Below are positions 1 through 8,277 of a stretch of DNA of 64,000 bases, piece by piece. The position numbers and the translations under genes were made by a program. Under the pieces are notes generated by a model. It saw nothing but the letters and a program-made list of their open reading frames with translations, searched no databases and was not told where the DNA came from. The stretch's first letter is position 1. Every line of letters begins with the position of its first letter. Origin of the DNA: Streptomyces sp. NBC_01465 (lineage in GTDB: Bacteria; Actinomycetota; Actinomycetes; Streptomycetales; Streptomycetaceae); the NCBI RefSeq assembly GCF_036227325.1, contig NZ_CP109467.1, positions 3,100,001 through 3,164,000 on the forward strand, in the 5' to 3' direction.

Positions 1-812
1 CCCTCGACCTGGATCACCGGCTTGTCCGTGACCGTCGACTCGCTCGTCTCCGGCGTCGGCAGCTCGCTGCCCACCATCAGCTCCGCGAGCTGGCGCGGCG
101 TCGTCTCGGCGGGGACGGCCGTGCCGACCGTCGTACCGCGCCGGATGACCGTGATCTCGTCGGCGACCGACAGGACCTCGCCCAGCTTGTGCGAGATGAA
201 GATGACCGACAGGCCCTCGGACTTGAGCTCGCGCAGGTTGTCGAAGAGCGCGTCGACCTCCTGCGGCACGAGCACCGCGGTCGGCTCGTCGAGGATCAGT
301 GTCGTCGCGCCGCGGTAGAGGACCTTGAGGATCTCCACGCGCTGACGGTCGGCGACACCGAGGTCCTCGATGAGGACGTCGGGGCGGACCCCGAGCCCGT
401 ACCGCTCGGAGATCTCCTTGATCTTCTTACGGGCGGCCCCGCCGATGCCGTGCAGCTTCTCGCTGCCGAGCACGGTGTTCTCCAGGACCGTCAGGTTGTC
501 CGCCAGCATGAAGTGCTGGTGGACCATCCCGATGCCGCGGTTGATCGCGTCGGCCGGGGTGGAGAGGGCTATCTGCTCGCCGTCGATGGCGATGGTGCCC
601 TCGTCCGGCTTCTGCATGCCGTAGAGGATCTTCATCAGCGTCGACTTGCCGGCGCCGTTCTCACCGACGAGCGCGTGGACGGTGCCCTTGCGGACGCTGA
701 GGTGGATGTCGTGGTTGGCGACGACGCCGGGGAACCGCTTGGTGATGCCGGTCAGTTCCACGGCGAGTGCCGTGCCGGAAGCCGGGGCCGGCGGGCTGGT
801 GGACGCGTTGAT
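1..812 (-). CDS. BMP-type (nucleoside/simple sugar) ABC transporter ATP-binding protein, 3' end cut by window
   Basis: This is the ATPase of an importer of the YufO/RbsA type, which normally carries two nucleotide-binding domains in about 510 residues; only the first 270 codons lie in the window and the rest runs off the left edge. Walker A (GENGAGKST) is at about residues 50-58, the Q-loop is MVHQHFML, the signature is the degenerate VADRQR form seen in sugar/nucleoside ATPases, and Walker B is LILDEPTAVL. It lies downstream of two BMP lipoproteins, so the substrate is probably a nucleoside. The start is odd: a GAGGAG Shine-Dalgarno sits 8 nt before an ATC codon at 812, with no ATG, GTG or plausible TTG in frame nearby. 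The first in-frame conventional start, GTG at 761, has no ribosome site. Family call is firm; the start is not. Confidence 0.9.
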   Translation of the reverse strand, partial: MNASTSPPAPASGTALAVELTGITKRFPGVVANHDIHLSVRKGTVHALVGENGAGKSTLMKILYGMQKPDEGTIAIDGEQIALSTPADAINRGIGMVHQHFMLADNLTVLENTVLGSEKLHGIGGAARKKIKEISERYGLGVRPDVLIEDLGVADRQRVEILKVLYRGATTLILDEPTAVLVPQEVDALFDNLRELKSEGLSVIFISHKLGEVLSVADEITVIRRGTTVGTAVPAETTPRQLAELMVGSELPTPETSESTVTDKPVIQVE

Positions 813-842
813 AGCGCACTCTCCTCGGGAAAGGGGCTGTCT

Positions 843-852
843 ACGCGCGTAG
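843..852 (-). promoter_or_regulatory. CTACGCGCGT box, ATPase leader copy
   Basis: The plus-strand decamer acgcgcgtag lies inside the perfect palindrome ctacgcgcgtag (841-852), about 30 bp upstream of the ATPase start. The same decamer occurs upstream of both BMP lipoprotein genes. A shared operator or processing element for the transport operon is inferred; the cognate protein is unknown. Confidence 0.45.
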
Positions 853-889
853 GTCCCCTGCTTCAACGGAGCTCTTGCCGGGCCGTTGA

Positions 890-929
890 GAACGGGGCAC
901 GGGAAGGCGATCCTTCCTGTGCCCCGTTC
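890..929 (-). terminator. Hairpin between BMP lipoprotein gene and ATPase gene
   Basis: Arms 890-907 and 912-929 pair over 18 bp with one non-Watson-Crick position and a 4-nt loop. It starts 20 nt after the lipoprotein stop and 78 nt before the ATPase start. Because the genes are in the same direction and functionally linked, it may be a partial terminator or an mRNA-stabilising 3' structure that keeps lipoprotein expression above ATPase expression. Confidence 0.7.
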
Positions 930-948
930 CACGGCCGTATCGCTGTGG

Positions 949-2010
949 TTACGGAGTGGTCTTGACCGTGATCTTGCCGCTCGCGATGTCCTTCTTCGCC
1001 TGCTCGACCGCCGCCTGCACGGCCGTCATCTTGGTGAAGGCCGGGTTGGAAGTGGCGAGCGCGACGCCGTTGGAAGCGAGGTCGGCGCGGACGACGCCGG
1101 TCTCGGGCTTGCCATCCTGCACGGACTTGGCGAGGTTGAACACCGCATCGGATACCGACTTCGTCACAGAAGTGAGGATGTGGTCCTTGTACTTGGCGAG
1201 GGCCGACTGGTTGTACTGGTCGGAGTCGACGCCGATGGCCCACTTGCCCGCGGTCGCCGCGGCCTCGATGGAGCCCTGACCGGCCAGACCGGCAGCCGAG
1301 TAGATCACGTCGGCGCCCGCGTCGAGCTGGCCCTGAGCAGCGGCCTTGCCGAGGTCGGGCTTGGAGAAGCCGTCGAAGTTCGGGGGCTGGGTCAGGAACT
1401 GCGACTTGACCTTGACCTTGCCGCCGGAGGCGTCCTTGACGCCCTGCTCGTAGCCCGCCTGGAACTTCTTGATCAGCGGGGTCTCGACACCACCGATGAA
1501 GCCGACGGTGTTCGTCTTGGTCGTCTTCGCGGCGGCGACACCGGCGAGGTAGGAGCCCTCCTGCTCGCTGAAGACGAGGTCGGCGACGTTGTCGGCCTTG
1601 ATCGTCTCGTCGTCGATGATGCCGAAGGTGACGTTCTTGTACTTCGCGGCGGCCTGCTTGACGGCGTCCGCGTAGACGAAGCCGACACCGATGACCGGGT
1701 TGTAGCCGGCCTGCGCGAGGGACTCGAGGCGCTGGACCTTGTCCGCGGTGGACTCGCCGGCCGACGGCTCGACGTCCTTGCCGCTGACCTTGAGCTCCTT
1801 CTCGGCCTTCTGCATGCCGGCGAAGGCGGCATCATTGAAGGACTGGTCGCCCTTGCCGCCGACGTCGTACGCGAGGGCGACGCCCTTGGCGTCCCCGGCC
1901 TTGCTGCTGCTGCCGGCCGAGTCGGTGGACGTACCGCCACAGGCAGAGAGGGCGAGGGCGAGGGCGGTGGTTGCAGCGCCTGCAACCGCTATTCGAGAAA
2001 CCCGGCGCAT
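949..2010 (-). CDS. BMP family ABC transporter substrate-binding lipoprotein (copy 1)
   Basis: The 353-residue product is a PnrA/BmpA-type periplasmic-binding lipoprotein, the extracytoplasmic receptor of the ABC importer whose ATPase follows. The N-terminus has a basic start, a hydrophobic stretch and a lipobox ending LSAC at about residue 24, then a Ser/Gly-rich linker. BMP family signatures are DVGGKGDQSFNDAAFAG, PVIGVGFVYADAV, FIGGVETPLIKKF and GVDSDQYNQ. The ATG at 2010 has a good GAAGGAG ribosome site, better than upstream starts in the longer open frame. It is a tandem paralogue of the gene at 2217-3299 and shares the same leader box. Purine nucleoside is the family's usual ligand, inferred here. 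Confidence 0.93.
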   Translation of the reverse strand: MRRVSRIAVAGAATTALALALSACGGTSTDSAGSSSKAGDAKGVALAYDVGGKGDQSFNDAAFAGMQKAEKELKVSGKDVEPSAGESTADKVQRLESLAQAGYNPVIGVGFVYADAVKQAAAKYKNVTFGIIDDETIKADNVADLVFSEQEGSYLAGVAAAKTTKTNTVGFIGGVETPLIKKFQAGYEQGVKDASGGKVKVKSQFLTQPPNFDGFSKPDLGKAAAQGQLDAGADVIYSAAGLAGQGSIEAAATAGKWAIGVDSDQYNQSALAKYKDHILTSVTKSVSDAVFNLAKSVQDGKPETGVVRADLASNGVALATSNPAFTKMTAVQAAVEQAKKDIASGKITVKTTP

Positions 2011-2065
2011 AGGGAAGTGCTCCTTCGGTACTGCGCCGTACAGGCGCTGGCTCCGCCGCAGCGTA

Positions 2066-2075
2066 ACGCGCGTAG
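2066..2075 (-). promoter_or_regulatory. CTACGCGCGT box, BMP copy 1 leader
   Basis: The decamer is part of a 19-nt identity (2058-2076, plus strand gcagcgtaacgcgcgtaga) with the leader of BMP copy 2 at 3346-3364. Distance to the start codon is the same in both genes (55 and 54 bp), suggesting a conserved promoter or operator retained after tandem duplication. Confidence 0.5.
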
Positions 2076-2165
2076 ACAGAACATAAAACCCCCCAAGTCC
2101 ACCCGTTATCGGGCTGTGTCTCACCGCGCGTACGTGTCGCATACACCTGTTACGGGCAGCAAAGA

Positions 2166-2202
2166 GGGCGGGGCGCGGGGTCCAAGACCCCGCGCCCCGC
2201 CC
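2166..2202 (-). terminator. Intrinsic terminator-like hairpin of BMP copy 2
   Basis: Perfect 17-bp inverted repeat (2166-2182 with 2186-2202) with a 3-nt loop, all but pure GC, 14 nt beyond the stop of the upstream BMP gene. There is no long T-tract, as usual in Streptomyces. It would separate the two lipoprotein transcripts. Confidence 0.75.
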
Positions 2203-2216
2203 GCCCAATGATCTTG

Positions 2217-3299
2217 TTACGGCGCGGTCTTGACCGTGATCGTTCCGGCGATGATCGCCGCCTTGGCCTTCTCCACGGCAGCGACCACATCGCTCATCGC
2301 CGCGTACTTCGGGTTGGAGGCGGCCAGGCCGACCCCGCCCGACTTCAGGTCGAAGCGCTGCTCGCCGGAGAGCGGCTTGCCCTCGACGACCGACTTCACG
2401 AGGGAGTAGACGGCACCGCCGACGTCCTTCGTCATGGACGTGAGGATGTAGTCCTTCGAGGCGGCGAGCGCCTTCTGGTTGTACTGGTCGGAGTCGACGC
2501 CGATCGCCCACTTCTTACGGGCGGCCGTGGCCTCGATCGCGCCCTGGCCCGCGAGGCCGGCCGCGTGGTAGACGACGTCCGCGTTCTTGTCCAACTGCCC
2601 CTGGGCGGCGGCCTTTCCGAGGTCCGGCTTGGAGAACCCGTCGAAGTTCGGCGGCTGGGTCAGGTACTGCTTGAGCACCTTGACCGACTTGTCCGTGTCG
2701 TTGACGCCCTGGGCGAAGCCCGCCTCGAACTTCTTGATGAGCGGGGTCTCGACACCGCCGATGAAGCCGACCGTCTTCGTCTTGGTGGTCTTGGCGGCCG
2801 CGACGCCCGCCAAGTAGGAGCCCTGCTCCTCGCTGAAGACCAGGTCGGCGACGTTGGGGAGCTTGATGGTGGAGTCGTCGATGATGCCGAAGGTGGTGTT
2901 CGGGTTCTTGGCCGCGACCGCCTTCACGGCGTTGGCGTAGACGAAGCCCACCCCGATGACCGGGTTGTAGCCCTGCTGGACGAGGGTGGTCAGCCGCTGG
3001 ATCTTGTCGGCGTCCGACTCGCTGGCGGACGGCTCGACGTCAAGTCCCTTGATCTTGAAGTCTTTTTCGGCCTTCTCGAACCCGGCGTAGGCGGCGTCGT
3101 TGAATGACTGGTCGCCCTTGCCGCCGATGTCGTAGGCGAGGCCGATACCCTTGCCCTTGTAGCCGGTCGAGGCGCCCGTGCTGCCGTTGGACGGCTTCGA
3201 GCCCGAGTCGTCGGTGCTGGTCTTTCCACAAGCGGAAGCTGCGAGGGCCATGGCGGCGACCGCCACAGCAACTCCGGACAGCCTGGATATACGGCGCAA
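2217..3299 (-). CDS. BMP family ABC transporter substrate-binding lipoprotein (copy 2)
   Basis: The product (about 360 residues) is a second PnrA/BmpA-type receptor lipoprotein, closely similar to copy 1 along its whole length (shared DIGGKGDQSFNDAAYAG, PVIGVGFVYANAV, VETPLIKKFEAGF, GVDSDQYNQKAL). It has a short export signal and a lipobox ASAC followed by GK. I prefer the TTG at 3299: its AAGGAG ribosome site has ideal spacing and lines up exactly with the ATG of copy 1 (start-R-R-[VI]-S-R). The ATG at 3314 would place that ribosome site inside the coding sequence. Having two receptors for one ATPase suggests two related ligands or differential expression. Confidence 0.93.
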   Translation of the reverse strand: MRRISRLSGVAVAVAAMALAASACGKTSTDDSGSKPSNGSTGASTGYKGKGIGLAYDIGGKGDQSFNDAAYAGFEKAEKDFKIKGLDVEPSASESDADKIQRLTTLVQQGYNPVIGVGFVYANAVKAVAAKNPNTTFGIIDDSTIKLPNVADLVFSEEQGSYLAGVAAAKTTKTKTVGFIGGVETPLIKKFEAGFAQGVNDTDKSVKVLKQYLTQPPNFDGFSKPDLGKAAAQGQLDKNADVVYHAAGLAGQGAIEATAARKKWAIGVDSDQYNQKALAASKDYILTSMTKDVGGAVYSLVKSVVEGKPLSGEQRFDLKSGGVGLAASNPKYAAMSDVVAAVEKAKAAIIAGTITVKTAP

Positions 3300-3353
3300 C
3301 GGAAGCTCCTTCATCCAACGCGCCGCTCTGGGCGCTGATTTCGGCGCAGCGTA

Positions 3354-3363
3354 ACGCGCGTAG
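3354..3363 (-). promoter_or_regulatory. CTACGCGCGT box, BMP copy 2 leader
   Basis: Third occurrence of the decamer, inside the 19-nt block 3346-3364 that is identical to the leader of BMP copy 1. It lies 54 bp before the preferred TTG start, in the 159-bp gap after the amidohydrolase gene. Confidence 0.5.
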
Positions 3364-3458
3364 ATGGTCCTGGGAATGTGGTTTGACGGTGCCGTTACCG
3401 ATTCGTGCCGACCGCCGGTTACGTCCCGGTGAACCAGCCGGACGAATCAGTACCGACC

Positions 3459-4670
3459 TCAGTATTCGCCGTCCAACAGTGCCGCAGCCGTGAAGAGTTC
3501 GACACCGACCGTGATGGACTTTTCGTCCGCGTCGAAGTCCCCCCGGTGCAGATCTCCCCGCGCACCGTCCCCGGGCGTCCGCACCCCGAGCCTCGCCATC
3601 GCGCCCGGGACCTTCTCCAGGTACCAGGAGAAGTCCTCGCCGCCCAGGCTCTGTTCCGTGTCCTCCACCGAGAACGCCCCGCGCCGGGCCGTCATCGCGT
3701 CGTGCAGGAGCTGAGTGACGGCCGGGTCGTTGACGACCGGGGGCACGCCCCGGATGTACTCGACGACCGACTTCGCCCGGTGCAGGTCCGCGATCTCGAC
3801 GATCGCCGCGTGGACCAGGTCGGGGGCGTCGTGCCACGCCTTGAGGTCCAGGCACCGTACGGTCCCGGAGAGTTCGGCGTGCTGGGGGATCACGTTGCAC
3901 GCGTGGCCCGCCTCGATGCGGCCCCACGTCAGCGCGAGGCCCGAGCGGGCGTCGATGCGGCGGGAGAGCAGGGCGGGGACCTCTGTGACGACCTTCGCCG
4001 CCGCGGTGACGAGGTCGGTGGTGAGGTGGGGGCGGGCCGTGTGGCCGCCGGGGCCGTCCAGGGTGATCTCGAGCCGGTCGCAGGCCGACGTGATCGGTCC
4101 CGTACGCAGCCCGATGCGGCCCGCGTCCACCTTGGGGTCGCAGTGCACCGCGATGATCTTGCCGACCCCGTCCAGGACCCCGGAGTCGATGGCGTCGGGG
4201 GCGCCGCCGGGCAGGACCTCCTCCGCCGGCTGGAAGATCAGGCGTACCGCGTTCGGGAGCAGGCCCCGGCGGTCGAGGTCCGCCAGGACGAGGGCCGCGC
4301 CGAGGACCGTGACCGTGTGGATGTCGTGGCCGCAGGCGTGGGCGCGGTCCGGGACCGTGGAGCGGTAGGCGCAGTCGGCCTTGGTGTCCGGAATGGGGAG
4401 TGCGTCGATGTCCGCGCGCAGGGCGAGCATGGGCCGTACGCCGTCCCACGTGCCGACGTCGCACATCAGGCCGGTGCCGGTGTCGAGCACGCGCGGTGCG
4501 AGCCCGGCCGCCTCGAGCCGCTGCTTGATCGCGGCCGTGGTGCGGAACTCCTGGTTGCCGAGCTCGGGGTGCATGTGGAGGTCGCGGCGGAAGGCGATCA
4601 GTTCGGTGCGCAGGTCGTCGGGCAGCGCGCCGAGGAGAGTGGTGGCCTGGTCGTCGGAGTCGCGGGACAT
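3459..4670 (-). CDS. M20 family metallo-amidohydrolase (hippurate hydrolase/IAA-amino acid hydrolase-like)
   Basis: A cytoplasmic zinc-dependent amidohydrolase of 403 residues that would hydrolyse N-acyl amino acids or related amides. Diagnostic M20D features are RRDLHMHPELGNQE near the N-terminus, the metal-site motifs RADIDALPI and HACGHDIHT, the PAEEVLPGGA motif with the general-base Glu, and HCDPKVDAGRIG. An upstream ATG at 4718 exists in frame, but the ATG at 4670 follows an AAGGTG ribosome site and matches the family N-terminus better. It is oriented with and just upstream of the BMP transporter genes, which have their own leaders, so co-transcription is possible but not required. The true substrate cannot be read from sequence. 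Confidence 0.9.
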   Translation of the reverse strand: MSRDSDDQATTLLGALPDDLRTELIAFRRDLHMHPELGNQEFRTTAAIKQRLEAAGLAPRVLDTGTGLMCDVGTWDGVRPMLALRADIDALPIPDTKADCAYRSTVPDRAHACGHDIHTVTVLGAALVLADLDRRGLLPNAVRLIFQPAEEVLPGGAPDAIDSGVLDGVGKIIAVHCDPKVDAGRIGLRTGPITSACDRLEITLDGPGGHTARPHLTTDLVTAAAKVVTEVPALLSRRIDARSGLALTWGRIEAGHACNVIPQHAELSGTVRCLDLKAWHDAPDLVHAAIVEIADLHRAKSVVEYIRGVPPVVNDPAVTQLLHDAMTARRGAFSVEDTEQSLGGEDFSWYLEKVPGAMARLGVRTPGDGARGDLHRGDFDADEKSITVGVELFTAAALLDGEY

Positions 4671-5114
4671 CAACTGGTTCACCTTCTGAAGAGTAGGCCC
4701 GGGTCCACCCCAACTCACCCCCGATCAACAAAAGTTCAACCGCATAGGCGAAGATCGACTGGCTCTGGGGCGTATGAAGTGCCCTCGTGGTGGGTAAGCT
4801 CCTCCGTCCTCCCGCCCTGGTCAGTCCGTGGCGCGACACCCGGCGGGGACCGGCGCGGGAGCGCCGGGCAGGCGAGGAGCGACGTGCGTCACAGTGGCAC
4901 GCCGCGTACGGCCAAAACCTGGTCATGCGGAGGTCTGGATTCCGTCAGGTTTTCACGGTCCGCTCCGGTCCGGTCGGAGCGCTGCTCGAACTCCCCCTGC
5001 TCCAGGGGCTGTTGGGTGCATCTGGATGGCTGCACCACGTTCCTGGCCCATTCCCCCGCGCGGTATACAGTCCCTGCTCGCAACATTTGTTTACTTCAAT
5101 CACAGGGGTGGGGC
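4671..5114. other. Divergent intergenic region
   Basis: This 444-bp stretch between the amidohydrolase and the secreted amidase-like gene shows no convincing gene. It must hold both divergent promoters; a TATACAGT sequence near 5069 could be a -10 element for the rightward gene. Short dyads such as GTGCA...TGCAC near 5020 are weak. A GGGGTGGGG ribosome site precedes the ATG at 5115. Confidence 0.4.
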
Positions 5115-7403
5115 ATGGGGACACGTGCGGTCCGAAGACCGGTGGCACGCAAGAGGGTCTGGATCGCGGTGGGGGCCGTGGTCGTCGGCGGGGCCGGGAT
5201 CATGACCGCCACCGCCTTCGCTCCCGATGACGGTGGTTCGTCGGCCGGGAAACCCGCCGCGCAGAAGCCGGTGTCCAGCGCCGTGCAGGCGCTGCAGCTG
5301 AGCGGCAGGGACGGCAAGTTGACGCTGCCGCAGCGCTCCACCGAGCAGTTCGGCCTGGTCGGCGTGACCTGGACCAGCCCGAAGGCCAAGCTGGATGCGG
5401 ACATAGAGGTACGGACCCATCGCGTCTCCACCGGCGCCTGGTCCGACTGGCACAGCGTCGAGGCCGCCGACGACGACATCCCCGACGCGGGCGCCGAGCC
5501 GAACGCCCGTGGCGGCAGCGCGCCCCTGTACGTCGGTGTCTCCGACGGAGTCCAGGCCAGGGTTACGTCCAAGAGCGGCGCGACCGGCATCCCGGCGGGC
5601 CTGCGGCTGGACCTGGTGGGCGACGCCCCGCAGAAGAAGACCTCGGTGAACGTGGCGATGGCTCCCGCGGCGTACGCGGTCGACGCCGACCCCACGGACT
5701 CCCCGACCCCCGACCCGACCGACACCTCCGCATCCCCCACGCCCTCGGACTCGCCGAGCCCGTCTCCGTCGGACGTCTCTCCCCCGCCGTCGGTGAGCCC
5801 GACGCCGAGCGCGACCAGCGCGTCCCCGACGCCCTCCAAGTCGGCCTCCACGAGCCCCTCCCCGACGTCGACCCGTCCGACCGCCCCGAAGTCCACGGTG
5901 GTCAAGCCGACGATCGTGACGCGGGCGGGCTGGGGCGCCGACGAGAAGATCCGCGAGGCTGGCGACCCGGCCTACTCGGACAAGATCAACGCGGTGTTCG
6001 TCCACCACACCGACACCGCGGCCACGTACGACTGCAAGGACTCGGCGTCGATCGTGCGCTGGGTGTACACGTACCACGTGAAGAGCAACGGCTGGCGCGA
6101 CGTCGGCTACAACTTCCTGGTCGACAAGTGCGGCACGATCTTCGAGGGCCGCTACGGCGGCATGGACCTGCCGATCATCGGCGCCCACACCGGCGGCTTC
6201 AACACCCGCTCCACGGGCATCGCCGTCCTCGGCTCCTTCCCCGACGACAAGGGCAACGCAACCTCGATCTCCACCTCGATGCTGGGTTCGGTCGCCGCGG
6301 TCGCCGCCTGGAAACTCGGGATGTACGGGGTGAACCCGAATCCGTCCACGAAGACCGCCACGCTGGTCGCGGGCTCGGGCGGCAGCTCCAACTTCACCGT
6401 GGGCAAGACGTACACCTTCTTCCCCATCTCCGGACACCGCGACGGCTATGCCACCGCCTGCCCCGGCATCAACCTCTACAACAAGCTGCCCACGATCCGC
6501 GCCTACGCGGCAGGACCGGTCGCCGCGCCGACGCTGACGGTCTCGCCGACGTACACGAAGGGCGCCTCGACCGTCACCTGGACGACCGCGACACCGACCG
6601 CCGTGATCAAGGGCTTCGAGGTCCTGGTCGACGGCAAGACGGTCGCCTCGGTAAGCCGGTCCACGCGCTCGGCGCCGATCACCGTCGCCGCCGGCAAGCA
6701 CGCGGTCCAGATCCGCGCGACGCACATCAACGGCAAGACGTCGATCTCGGCGGCCGCCTCGGTCACGGGTGACACGACCAAGCCGACGTACACGACGCCC
6801 CTGGACGTACGGCTGCGGGGCGGCACGCTCACCTCCACCTCGATCCCGGTGGCGATGACCTGGAAGGCCGCCGACAACGCGTCCCTCAAGTCGGTGGCGG
6901 CCACCGCCCCGCACGCGGCGACGTTCGGCCCGACGGTGACCTCGTGGGGCACCACGGCCAAGCCCGCGACGGCCGTCACGTACACGCTGAAGGCGACCGA
7001 CTCGGCGGGCAATTACCTGACCACCTCGGTCTCCCGTACGGCCGTGATCACCCAGGAGACCTCGGCCACGCGCTCCGGCACCTGGGCGGCGAAGAAGTCG
7101 ACCAGCTATCTGGGCGGTGCCTCGTACTCGTCCGGCACCAAGAACGCCGCGCTGACCTGGACGTTCACCGGACGCTCGGTGGCCTGGGTGGTCTCGCGGG
7201 CGTCGACCTCGGGTCAGGCGTACGTGTACGTCGACGGGGTCAAGGTGTCGACGGTGGACCTCAAGTCCTCGACGACGCTCTACCGCCAGGCGATCTGGAC
7301 CAAGACCTGGTCCACGGCCGCCAAGCACACGGTCAAGATCGTCGTGGTCGGCACGTCAGGCCGGCCGACGGTGACGACGGACGGCATCGCGTACGTGAAG
7401 TAG
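5115..7403 (+). CDS. Secreted N-acetylmuramoyl-L-alanine amidase/peptidoglycan recognition protein
   Basis: A 762-residue exported protein. After an Arg-rich start and hydrophobic segment (residues about 15-35, ending ATAFA) there is a beta-type region to about 195, then a Pro/Ser/Thr linker (about 195-265), then a PGRP/amidase_2 domain (about 275-470) with zinc ligands in VFVHHTD, IGAHTGG and YATACPGI. The remainder (about 480-762) looks like Ig-like and carbohydrate-binding-type beta repeats. It likely acts on cell-wall muropeptides outside the membrane. It is monocistronic, followed by a strong terminator. The start was set by the GGGGTGGGG ribosome site and the signal peptide. Family call is firm, exact cleavage activity is inferred. 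Confidence 0.9.
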   Translation: MGTRAVRRPVARKRVWIAVGAVVVGGAGIMTATAFAPDDGGSSAGKPAAQKPVSSAVQALQLSGRDGKLTLPQRSTEQFGLVGVTWTSPKAKLDADIEVRTHRVSTGAWSDWHSVEAADDDIPDAGAEPNARGGSAPLYVGVSDGVQARVTSKSGATGIPAGLRLDLVGDAPQKKTSVNVAMAPAAYAVDADPTDSPTPDPTDTSASPTPSDSPSPSPSDVSPPPSVSPTPSATSASPTPSKSASTSPSPTSTRPTAPKSTVVKPTIVTRAGWGADEKIREAGDPAYSDKINAVFVHHTDTAATYDCKDSASIVRWVYTYHVKSNGWRDVGYNFLVDKCGTIFEGRYGGMDLPIIGAHTGGFNTRSTGIAVLGSFPDDKGNATSISTSMLGSVAAVAAWKLGMYGVNPNPSTKTATLVAGSGGSSNFTVGKTYTFFPISGHRDGYATACPGINLYNKLPTIRAYAAGPVAAPTLTVSPTYTKGASTVTWTTATPTAVIKGFEVLVDGKTVASVSRSTRSAPITVAAGKHAVQIRATHINGKTSISAAASVTGDTTKPTYTTPLDVRLRGGTLTSTSIPVAMTWKAADNASLKSVAATAPHAATFGPTVTSWGTTAKPATAVTYTLKATDSAGNYLTTSVSRTAVITQETSATRSGTWAAKKSTSYLGGASYSSGTKNAALTWTFTGRSVAWVVSRASTSGQAYVYVDGVKVSTVDLKSSTTLYRQAIWTKTWSTAAKHTVKIVVVGTSGRPTVTTDGIAYVK

Positions 7404-7417
7404 CAGCGCCGGGAGTT

Positions 7418-7461
7418 ACGGCAGGGGCCGGGGAGCGGATCAGCTCCCCGGCCCCTGCCGT
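7418..7461 (+). terminator. Terminator of the secreted amidase gene
   Basis: Perfect 19-bp inverted repeat (7418-7436 with 7443-7461), 6-nt loop, starting 14 nt after the stop codon. It isolates the amidase gene from the GntR operon downstream. Confidence 0.8.
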
Positions 7462-7507
7462 CTGTCGCCGTCCGTCTCCGTCCTGCGGCGCGTACACCTT
7501 GGACAAA

Positions 7508-7540
7508 ATTGTTGACAATCCTGTTGCCCTAGATTTAGGT
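7508..7540 (+). promoter_or_regulatory. Promoter and GntR-type operator of the gallate operon
   Basis: A TTGACA -35 at 7512-7517 and TTAGGT at 7535-7540 are separated by 17 bp. The -35 lies inside the near-palindrome ATTGTTGACAAT (7508-7519), closely related to TTGTTAACAA upstream of the MFS gene at 11922. The likely ligand is the adjacent FCD-type GntR protein, giving autoregulation by blocking RNA polymerase. Confidence 0.6.
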
Positions 7541-7570
7541 TCGACAGGCACTCACCCAGGGAGGGCAGCG

Positions 7571-8221
7571 ATGCCGGAGCAGACACGTTCAGGCACCGGA
7601 GAGCAGGCCAAGCAGCAGGCATTGGCGCAGCTCAGACAGGCGATCCTGCAAGGCGACATGGCACCGGCCCAGCGGCTGGTGGAGAACGAGCTCGCCGAGC
7701 AGTTCGGTGTGACACGGGCCAGTGTCAGGGCGGCGCTCATCGATCTGGCGGCCGAAGGTCTGGTCGAGCGGATCCGTAACCGGGGATCGCGCGTGCGCGT
7801 GGTGTCCGTCGAGGAAGCGGTGGCCATCACCGAGTGCCGTGTGGCCCTCGAAGGGCTCTGCGCCGCCAAGGCGGCCGTCGCGGCCAGCGACGCGCAGCTC
7901 GCCCAACTGGCGGACGTGGGACGGGCGATGAAGAAGGCGGTCGCCGACGGCGAACCGGTGACGTACTCCGACCTCAACCACCAACTCCACTCCCTGATCC
8001 GGGAGTTCTCCGGCCAGCCCGTGGCCGCCGAGCTCCTGGAGCGGCTCAACGGGCAGCTGGTGCGCCACCGTTTCCAGCTCGCGCTGCGACCGGGGCGCCC
8101 CCAGCAGTCCCTGGGTGAACACCTGGCCATGATCGACACGATCACGTCCAGGGACCCGCAGGCGGCCGAGGCGGCCGTCCGTGCCCACCTCTCGGGTGTG
8201 ATCGACGCGTTGCGCGAGTAG
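7571..8221 (+). CDS. GntR family (FCD subfamily) transcriptional regulator
   Basis: A 216-residue DNA-binding repressor. The winged helix occupies about residues 12-80 (LAEQFGVTRASVRAALIDLAAEGLVERI is read across the recognition helix), followed by an all-helical FCD effector domain with acidic/His metal or ligand positions (LNHQLHSLI and GEHLAMID). The ATG at 7571 has a GGGAGGG site. It heads the galB-galC-galD-dioxygenase genes in the same direction, and matching operator-like dyads precede both this operon and the MFS gene, so it is the probable regulator of the whole pathway. Gallate or a ring-cleavage intermediate would be the natural inducer; that is inference. Confidence 0.9.
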   Translation: MPEQTRSGTGEQAKQQALAQLRQAILQGDMAPAQRLVENELAEQFGVTRASVRAALIDLAAEGLVERIRNRGSRVRVVSVEEAVAITECRVALEGLCAAKAAVAASDAQLAQLADVGRAMKKAVADGEPVTYSDLNHQLHSLIREFSGQPVAAELLERLNGQLVRHRFQLALRPGRPQQSLGEHLAMIDTITSRDPQAAEAAVRAHLSGVIDALRE

Positions 8222-8277
8222 CGCTCCGGCAGTCCGGCGGTGGGCCAACTTTCCTGTCCAGCAAGGAGATTCAGCCC

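Noticed and set aside
886..2211. Long plus-strand open frame opposite BMP lipoprotein copy 1
   Set aside because: High GC gives long open frames on the antisense strand. It lacks domain matches, and the minus-strand frame encodes a clear BMP lipoprotein with signal peptide and ribosome site.
5100..7328. 742-codon antisense frame opposite the secreted amidase gene
   Set aside because: Repetitive RGRRG-type composition and no ribosome site; the plus strand encodes a PGRP domain with zinc ligands.
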